Assembly: GCA_030762935.1 (NCBI GenBank)
Contig: CM060900.1
Coordinates: forward strand, 394,557,632-394,621,631
Source of the DNA: Hymenopus coronatus
Lineage: Eukaryota > Arthropoda > Insecta > Mantodea > Hymenopodidae
DNA: 64,000 nt
Direction of reading: 5' to 3'
The notes beneath the pieces are model-generated. The model saw only the letters and a list, made by a program, of their open reading frames with translations, was not told the origin of the DNA and did not search any database. Below are positions 56,341 to 64,000 of the stretch, in pieces. A program made the position numbers and the translations under genes. Numbering within the stretch: position 1 is the first letter of the stretch; each line of letters starts with the position of its first letter.

Positions 56341-59300
56341 CATATTGTGCGCGGAGAAAATGCTTATTACGTTATTATTTATCTATTTACCAGAAATATT
56401 AAAACAAATATTCTCTGATTATGTAATTACAATCTCCCCATGCTTCTCGTCATTTGAGAGAAGTTGTTGCTTAGTTAGCTACATTTTTCATGCGTAAATG
56501 TGTTGTCTGACATATATAAACTCTGAGATTCAGCTAAAGTCTACAATTACTCAAACTGTTCAAGATGATGCATGTGAAGGAACAGAGAAGGAAGGTTTTA
56601 TACATAAACAATTTTTTTGTCATGGCATAAGTGGTATTGGTAACATGTTTCACTTATCATTTAAATGCCTAATATTAATAAATACTGAATAATTCATTTA
56701 AAATTTTAAATACATTATCGTTATAGCAAATAAAACAACAATAAAACACAGTAAAGCATACTTTGCGAAAAGAATGCAATTAATAAAGAAGAGAGAAACC
56801 CCTTTGGACCGCATTAGGTACGCTTATATATTCTCAACCCTGCAACATTCCTTATGGTGAAGGTGTTGCCTACTGACACGGCGACGGCGTAGCGTGATCA
56901 AAATTGGTCATTTCCTGGATATGTACTTGAGGGGACCGATGTGATAGGTTTAAAAATCTCAAAGGACCTTTCTGAGGCTTTTCAACTCTTTATCACATCT
57001 TATGTATGTATAAGAAAGTGTGGCTTCAAAGTGGATTATGCATTTTAAGACGAAAATTTATCAACTATTTAATAGAAGAAAAGTGACTTATAATGAAACT
57101 TTTGTACTTTACAACAAAATTTCAGGTTTAGCTTTAAATTGAGGCTGCTAAATAGAGTAATTTTAAGTTAATTGATTTTGTGTGATAATGTTTGTTGTAT
57201 TGAGAATTCATTTGGAAAACAATTGGGGTAGGCTTGGTGGCATAACACATTTTCCTCACAACAATAAACACTTAGTAAGATTTAGTCAAGCAAGTGTTAG
57301 TAAGGAAGTGTTGGGAAACTGTTCCAGAGTTTCATTTTGATAACTTAAAGCTATATTGTGAGGTAAATGCTGAAAATATTTAAAATATTACAGCAAAAAT
57401 ATTGAAAAACTAGGTTATACTATCTGGTTTACGTACTTTTTATGAAATATTGTAAGTTTTGCTTTAAAGCAATAATTTACAAACTGATTAGCATGTGTGC
57501 ACCACATTTACAAAAACTCTTAAAGAGAGTTTGGCAAAAGTGTTACAAATCTCAGCAGCATGCCTTCCGCTCTACTTTTTTATATTTTTAAGAAAGTTTG
57601 TCATTTTTACTTCGATATAAAACAATTATTAACACACGTGCCTAGGGAATTGGATATAATTATGAGCTAATCGTTTAAATTGGAATGTTTGACAATTTCT
57701 ACCCATTTTTAGCGATCGGTCCTTTAAGTTGCGAATGATCACAGTCTACTTATTACAGTCACCAAGTTGGATTTGTAGAGAATACGTATTGGTTTGTCAG
57801 TTCAAGCAATTGTGATGATGATGAGTGGGGCTTAAGGGTGCTCAACTTCTTGGTCATAAGTTCCCTGCAATTCTAGTGCTCCTGTTGGATAACCACTAGG
57901 ATCATCTAAACAGAAACAAAATAGGCTTACATTATTTTGAAAATATAAACACATTTCCCCTATTTTTCTGCCAATTGTTATTATTAGTATTATTGTTATT
58001 GTTTAAACACTATAGATCATATATTAGGTAATATTTTAATGAAGTATAACAAATGCATATATAAAACACGGAAACATAGGAAATACTAGCAGAAAGAATT
58101 ATTATTTGAGGTGTTTAGGCATAACGGCATTTAGAATAATATTGTACCATAATAATTGTTTCCATTCATAAGTTGTGCCAACCACAACTGGATCATTAAT
58201 ACTTGTATTTTTACGTTTCAGTGAGGTAGATCGTCTTACGAACACTTCTTACCGGATCTTTCGGAAATAAGAATAAACGTGGCCTCCATTTGTGCTGTTA
58301 GTACAATTTATAACATTATGAACATCTCGAACATAGGACAGTTCACAAACTGGTTGATTTTTCCTTTCATAGCGCAGAACCTGTAAACCTTTAGCCTCCG
58401 TGACACTAATATACGCAAGTAACCACCAAACCACCAACGTAAACTAGGTCGACGCTAGGACAAATTGTCGTTCTTGATGAAGACACAGAACTTTCTGTAG
58501 GCATTTTGTATAGATTCATTTCTAAGATAAGATATTTTAGTATCTATTTTCAACATTTTCGTCAACACATTAATTAAACTGGATATATTAGAACATACAG
58601 AAATGTTAGCTCGTGAGCACTTTAGATTACGTCGGGTTCATATATGAATAAGCAGTAGTTATAACTCCAAATACATATTCATATACACATGATCTCGCCA
58701 AAACATATGTACTTCACTTTTATCCTGATAAAGGCTGAATGAGAATAGTTTACGTCAAAGATTTTCAACCTAAGACTCCAACAGTAATTCGAGTAAAAGA
58801 ACCTCTTTTTTTCGTTCGAAGTTGCTCCTTGCGTTGCGTTAAATAGCAAAAGAGTGCGAAACAAGAACGTCAGTTACACAAATATATTGCGAAATTATTC
58901 AGTTGCTACTGTTACTTCACTAGGTGATCTAAATCAATTTTCGCTGTCAAGTAGGTAAATTATTACTGTTATTCACTAGAATGCAATTCAATATTCCTTG
59001 TCTACACTTTTGTTTGTGACGTAGCGACATAATGAGATACACGTAAAGCAGCCCTTTCTATAAATGGTTCACACGCTGGTGAGTTGAACACAACACGACT
59101 CTAATCTCTACCAGTAGCAGCAATCACTGTAGGTCACCAATGTCGTCACAAACTCACTCTTAGAATTGTACTTGATGTTGAATAAGAATCGCACTCATCA
59201 TTTCACTAAGTGATTGACTCGCAGGCGTGCATTCCAACATAGCCGCTGGAACGTTCTAGAGGGTTCTAGAATATTCGTTAAACGGAGAGAAGAAAAACTT

Positions 59301-59754
59301 CCAGAATATTCTGGTTATCTACCAATGCCACTTCTGATATTTACACTGGACAAAAGCGTCAAACAATTTATAGCTTGAACCACAGCTGCGTCACAGTATT
59401 GATTGTTTCTATTGCATATGTGCCAATCATCTAAAATGTGTGAGACATAAAATTTTAAAGTCTTTCCGACATATTTGCTTTGTACCTTTTAAAATTTAAT
59501 GTAGTAAGTGTATTATAAAGGTAATTGTAATACTTTTTAATAGTTGAATTTTTCGCACCATTCATTATTTGAATACTTAGTAGTTAAAAATATTAATTAT
59601 GAATTCGAAAGTTTTAAATGAGTAAAGGAGATTAAAAATTGTGGATGAATGAAACAGCTATCAGGCATCAGTAACTGTAATTGTAGAAAGTAGTTTGGAA
59701 TAATTACTGGAAGCCATTAGTTTAGATTATTATTAATTTTAGTTAGCAGCTTGC
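56341..59754. other. Long AT-rich gene-free stretch
   Basis: No recognisable gene. At 57812-57900 there is a fragment (gatgatgatgagtggggctt) related to the 3' part of the mosaic element at 6262-6340. Other ORFs are short and without family signature. Confidence 0.4.
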
Positions 59755-60035
59755 CTTCCACATAGGTGGCACCGGTTCGATCTCAAGCTCCCGTATGTAG
59801 GATTCGTGGTGGTTGAAGCGGCGCCTGGGCGGGTTTTCTCCGGGTTCTCCGGTTTCCTTCGCCACTAGTTCCACCGATTACCTTTTCTATGATCCATTTT
59901 GCTTGTATTTCATAACCTTCCCCTCCTCATGCTCATTCAACCACTCGTTCCAGGTTCTTCGTTCTCTGGTTCGTACCGTTGGCTCCCCGAAGGTTTCTGA
60001 CCTCAAGGCAACCTTGTAAGTCTTAGGGGGTGTCA
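59755..60035 (+). mobile_element. tRNA-derived SINE, family D (copy 3)
   Basis: Degraded head with box B-like ccggttcgatctcaag (59769), then the body phrase gttgaagcggcgcctgggcg, followed by gggttttctccgggttctccggtttcc. It ends near gggggtgtcagtcctacata. The tandem repeat that follows starts from its 3' end. Confidence 0.8.
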
Positions 60036-60044
60036 GTCCTACAT

Positions 60045-60510
60045 AAGGAGAGGGTAAGCTACTATAAGTACGATTTATTTTAGTTAATTAATTAATTTTC
60101 AAATGTCAATCTTACTGTAAATGAACGAGATCTTTTGGATGTAAAATAATTTTGAAACTCTGTCCTTACTTAGGAAACTAGATGCCAAGGTACAGGTGTC
60201 AGATTTATGTATATGTGTAGGTATGTGTGTATGTATAGGAGAGGGTAAGCTGACTACTCTGTCCTTACTTAGGAAACTAGATGCCAAGGTAAAGGTGTCA
60301 GATTTATGTATATGTGTAGGTATGTGTGTATGTATAGGAGAGGGTAAGCTGACTACGAGTAAAAATTTATTTTAATAAATTACTTTTCTAATGTTAGTCT
60401 TGCAGTAAATGTACAAGACCTCTTGGAAATAAAATCATTTTGACAGTCTGCCCTTACTTAGGGAACACGGTGTCAGAATAAAGGTGTCAGATTTACGTGT
60501 ATAAATATAC
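60045..60510 (+). repeat. Nested tandem repeat next to SINE D
   Basis: A 99-bp unit (ctctgtccttacttaggaaa to gagagggtaagctgacta) occurs twice almost perfectly, 60158-60256 and 60257-60355. The larger block 60045-60170 (gagagggtaagct, taaatgaacgagatcttttg) is repeated, diverged, at 60338-60465. The block therefore carries an older duplication of about 290 bp and a recent 99-bp one. Confidence 0.88.
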
Positions 60511-60524
60511 TGCGTCTGCGTGCG

Positions 60525-60815
60525 TGCAGGAATGTGTAAATGCCTGTATATGTGAGTGTGTGTGTATGTATGTACGTAAGTATCTATATATTAAGGGTGG
60601 ATAAATATATGCATGTACGTATATATGTATGTTTGTATGTATGTATGTATGTATGTATGTATGTATGTGTGTATGTATGTATGTATGTATGTGTGTATGT
60701 ATGTGTGTATGTATGTGTGTATGTGTGCATGTGTGTAAGTATGCATGCATGTATGTATGGATGGATGGATGGGCGGATGAATGTATATATGTGTGTATGG
60801 ATGGATGGTTGGATT
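60525..60815 (+). repeat. (TATG)n microsatellite
   Basis: About 290 bp of TATG, TGTG and GGAT variants. The long ORFs on both strands (Cys-Met-Tyr-Val runs on plus, His-Thr-Tyr-Ile runs on minus) are translations of the repeat. Confidence 0.95.
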
Positions 60816-61499
60816 GATTATGTAGTGGGAAATTATCACATTGTAAGAATAAATCTGGTGAAATACCACTGGAACAATCAGTATCGTGCAAAGATGGTAT
60901 ATTTATCTAGAACAAAAGAAGGAAATAATTCCGGATGTTTAGTAAAATAAGTTGTTATTAATTGTCATAACTCATAATTTGATATATACATTGAAATTTT
61001 ACGTCTGTAGCAACATTAAACTTTTTTAAAGCAACAGCATTAGTCTTAATTCAGAGAGTGTAAATCCACGTTATTAGCAAAATATCATCAGCACACAGCA
61101 AATAATTATAAGTCTGTAGTACAAAGTTTTCCCCGAGAATATGAATAATCCTTTTAAAACTGATAGATTGTTTAAACATGTTCAAATAAGCAATAGCAAT
61201 AGAAGCAAACAGAAACTATTATAGCAAACAAGCTCAAAATAGGAGAGAAAGTTGGATCAGTCTGGCTTTGGAGTTTTTTCTAGTTCTAAACCATATCAAA
61301 ACAAAGCTTTCCACGTTGAGTAATATGTTGAGATATGGAGCATAGAACGAAGGGAGGCATCTCGCTGAATGCATCCTACATGAACTACCATTTCACTAGG
61401 AGGATGAAGTAAAGCATTCATAGGAGGCTACAGGCCTCATATTTCCTGGATCAAAGAGACGTCCCTCTGTTGGAGTTGTTTAGAGAGGGCAATGAAAGA
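60816..61499. other. Gene-free stretch
   Basis: AT-rich, with no recognisable gene or repeat. Confidence 0.4.
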
Positions 61500-61685
61500 C
61501 CCTCAAAGGAACCGAAATGAAAGAAAAGCGATGGAAAAGAAAACTGATAAAAGAGCAATTTACGCCAGCATTCGTCTCCGACCAGGGGAAGCCACAAAAA
61601 ACTCAAAGTCAAATTTGGCGGGAGACGGGAATCGAAACCGGGACCTCCCAAATGCACGTTGCACCAGAATCATATCACTGGGTCT
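61500..61685 (-). mobile_element. tRNA-derived SINE, family F (copy 3)
   Basis: Minus-strand head near 61680, with inverted box B gggaatcgaaaccggg at 61628. The body contains cattcgtctccgaccagggg inverted, matching the family F body at 18640. Confidence 0.75.
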
Positions 61686-61699
61686 GTGTATAGAGTTAC

Positions 61700-62929
61700 T
61701 GAAACATACATTGTAACCGTACAAGCGCTCAAAAAGATGAAAACCTTAAATTCTATGATACTAAATAAACATATACACTCTTAGATTGCATTTAATCAGG
61801 TGCATAGTACAACTTAGCATAACACTACAATATCCATAAATGAACACGTCCAACGGGTGTTTGAAACTCTTGAATAAATATTGATTGACCACGTAAATAT
61901 AGATATAAGTTGGTCTAAAACTACAAAGACATTGGAACAATGTATTATCTTTGAATACGTTTATAAAGTCAAAATATTATTACACAATGAAAATGCAATG
62001 TTTTACTCAAACTATAAAAATTAAAGATCAGATTTAAATTCGTTTAAACCCTTTTTAGTTGATTTGTCACGTAGTTGAGTATACTACTTTTAAAAAGACA
62101 ACAAACATAATAACGCAATCATGGTTGTAGCGCAGAAGATATGTGCATGAGCAGAAATATGTTTAATATTTGTATAAAAAAAGAATGAAAATTATGTTTG
62201 TTTAATCAAATAAAATAATTCATTTAAATTAATTTAAACCGTTTTTAGATAAATACGTTACCAAACCTTAGGCTTAATGGACAAAATAGCATTGAAAATA
62301 TAAGTAATTTGAATCGAAGGAAAGGCCCCAGAGATCAAAGTCTACTATTGTTAGGAGTTCATTTTAAAACGTTACGAAATTAGACACATTATTAGGTAGT
62401 ACCTAGGACTTTATAGTGTATGTAAAAAACATTTGAGGCTCAGAGGATGGAGCAGGAAAGCAGTTTTCTTAAGAATCTTCATTACTTGGCTACACAGAAA
62501 AAGAAAGGAAGGAAGAAAGAAAAACATAAAATACACGATTTTGTAACCATTTTCGGATGTTTATTTTCCAAAATTATTTTTCGAAAATGTTTTTCCTCTG
62601 AAAGGAGGTCTTTAAAACAGTGTATCGAATATTATTAAACCCTAGTAGATTTGATACAGTTGGAGTTTGGCCCAGAATTGTGATCCTGTCCCATTTTCAT
62701 GGTTCATAATCATGAGATATCAGGGTTGTGAAGGAACTCCAGGAGGTTGTAGGCCACAGACAGGTGGACTGACAGAGATGCGCAAAGGTTCTTAATGATT
62801 CCAAGCACAGAACTAAATCGACTTGAGGTGCTTCAGAGAAGGCTATCATCTACCAGAGCCGAGAACTCTCCACCTGTCCTACACCGATAGATACTGTGCA
62901 GTTCTGAAGCATACCTGAAACATCAAAGA
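61700..62929. other. Gene-free stretch
   Basis: AT-rich. No gene recognised; the segment 62730-62900 is GC-richer and may be part of an unrecognised repeat. Confidence 0.35.
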
Positions 62930-63105
62930 GCAAGCAAAATGATAGTAAGGAGACAACAGAAATTTTTGGTGCAAGAGAAATTCTCCCCAACATTCGCCTT
63001 GGCAGCAAAGAAAGCCACGACAAATACTTGGTCACAATTGCCCGCACCAAGAACTGAACCGGGACCTGCCAATTGCGAGCCTTGTACGTATTTTTCTCAC
63101 TATAT
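62930..63105 (-). mobile_element. tRNA-derived SINE, family F (copy 4)
   Basis: Minus-strand head near 63095, with inverted box B-like gaactgaaccgggacc at 63051. The body aacattcgccttggcagcaa corresponds to the family phrase around attcgtc. More degraded than copy 3. Confidence 0.65.
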
Positions 63106-63496
63106 ACTCCTAAAACTATTAAAACCAATTGCTTTGACAATTCCATACTTTCAGCGTCAGATTCAATGCATTCGTTCTTGGTTGAATATATCAATACTTT
63201 TGAAAGTTCTAATGCTATTTGAAAAATTGGATTTGGAAATTGTTCCTATTGTAAAATATCCATACGGAGGATAATTACCTTTCTTAGTGATTCAAATTGC
63301 AAACTCGTCTGAATAATTTAAAAACTCGAGTAAAACATTTCACTGTAATGCATAAAATACGCTTGTTAGTGTAGCACTAATGGATTTATGAATTCGAACT
63401 AAACTTTCTTCAAAACTACCTGTATTTTTCAGAATTAATATATGAGAATTTCACTGGCGCGTGTATTTATTGTATACAGTTTCTATGTAGCTATGC
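63105..63496. other. Gene-free stretch
   Basis: AT-rich sequence without recognisable features. Confidence 0.4.
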
Positions 63497-63775
63497 CGCC
63501 CTCCGTGGTGTAATGGTTACCATCCTAACGTCATATACCCACGCTCACTGGTTCAAACCAGGCGGAGGACGACGGATTTTTTGGGCGTAAAATTCCTTAG
63601 CATGGCTTCCTTCGGAAGGGAAGTAAAGCCGCTGGTCCCGTGTCGTAGATGACGGCACGTAAAGGAACCTCCAGTCTTATAAAGAGGGCTACGAGCAAAA
63701 TTAAGCGGTATTTCGCGCCCAGGATAGAATGGAACGCTAAGAACCACCACAGTTCAAAGGCGTCCATAAATAAAA
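63497..63775 (+). mobile_element. tRNA-derived SINE, family C (copy 2)
   Basis: Head with box A gtggtgtaatggttacc and box B tggttcaaaccag, closing with cgccctccg/cggaggacg complementarity. The body is ggcttccttcggaagggaag, then gtcgtagatgacggcacgta and a 3' end near ggaacgctaagaaccacc. Inverted partial copy at 36885-37050. Confidence 0.88.
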
Positions 63776-64000
63776 CGTCAAATTTCATTTTTTCGATGTA
63801 CCTAATCCAGTCAGTTTTATTGAAACAATTCGTTGTAACTATTTCTAGTGCATGCATTCTCTAATAGTGAATTATTAGTAATGAAGAGTGTAATGAAAGT
63901 AATAAAATATCATTTAGTGACTAACAGCTTAGGTGTACGACGCCCATCCTTGCTCACTGTATTTTATCGTTTATTTTAAGCTTTCGCTGACTCGGCCGTT

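Noticed and set aside
60493..60950. ORFs of 132-136 codons on both strands
   Set aside because: They are translations of a TATG/TGTG microsatellite; composition is wholly periodic.
63497..63572. Functional tRNA gene
   Set aside because: Head of SINE family C, which has a second copy at 36885-37050 with the same body.

Overview
This window looks like repeat-rich, AT-rich intergenic DNA from a large arthropod genome, most likely an insect. The case rests on its mobile elements: three Jockey-like non-LTR retrotransposons, a mariner, a Tc1-like fragment, two IS630/Tc3-like fragments, a piggyBac relic, and about eight families of tRNA-derived SINEs. I found no host protein-coding exon, rRNA gene or intact tRNA gene I could defend. 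Nearly every readable protein similarity belongs to a broken transposable element. Assignments rest on motifs recognised by eye; no search was run.

Layout. 1-9.8 kb: a diverged direct segmental duplication (about 1-3670 and 6770-9760) with shared SINE and dispersed-repeat insertions, and a Tc1-like fragment between the copies. 9.98-17.9 kb: two decayed Jockey-like LINEs head to tail. 17.9-23.0 kb: a 0.75-1.0 kb composite repeat present as an inverted pair. 23.1-28.1 kb: SINEs, a mariner with both terminal inverted repeats, two tandem IS630/Tc3-like relics and an unassigned ORF. 29.9-33.3 kb: SINEs and a 5'-truncated LINE ending in an (ATTC)n tail. 33.3-36.9 kb: AT-rich and featureless. 37.07-39.78 kb: a large 24-bp minisatellite with higher-order structure. 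40.9-47.5 kb: foldback MITEs and a piggyBac relic, split by a SINE and flanked by inverted copies of an element with a TTAA target site. 48.1 kb: a 98-bp GC-rich MITE. 50.7-56.0 kb: a GC-rich, comparatively young Jockey-like LINE. 56.1-64 kb: SINEs, a tandem repeat and a TATG microsatellite.

The most unusual feature is the region just after ORF2 of the youngest LINE. It holds two tandem 5S-rRNA-like modules (55187-55289 and 55346-55461). Each carries the 5S box A and box C motifs and can close with a terminal helix; the second is close to full 5S length. ORF1 and ORF2 of this LINE overlap in a TAATG, and ORF2 has only one in-frame stop, while ORF1 is broken by several frameshifts.

The elements do not form a pathway. 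They form a layered insertion record: SINEs lie inside transposons and duplications, and nested order gives relative ages. Coordinates of degenerate elements are approximate.
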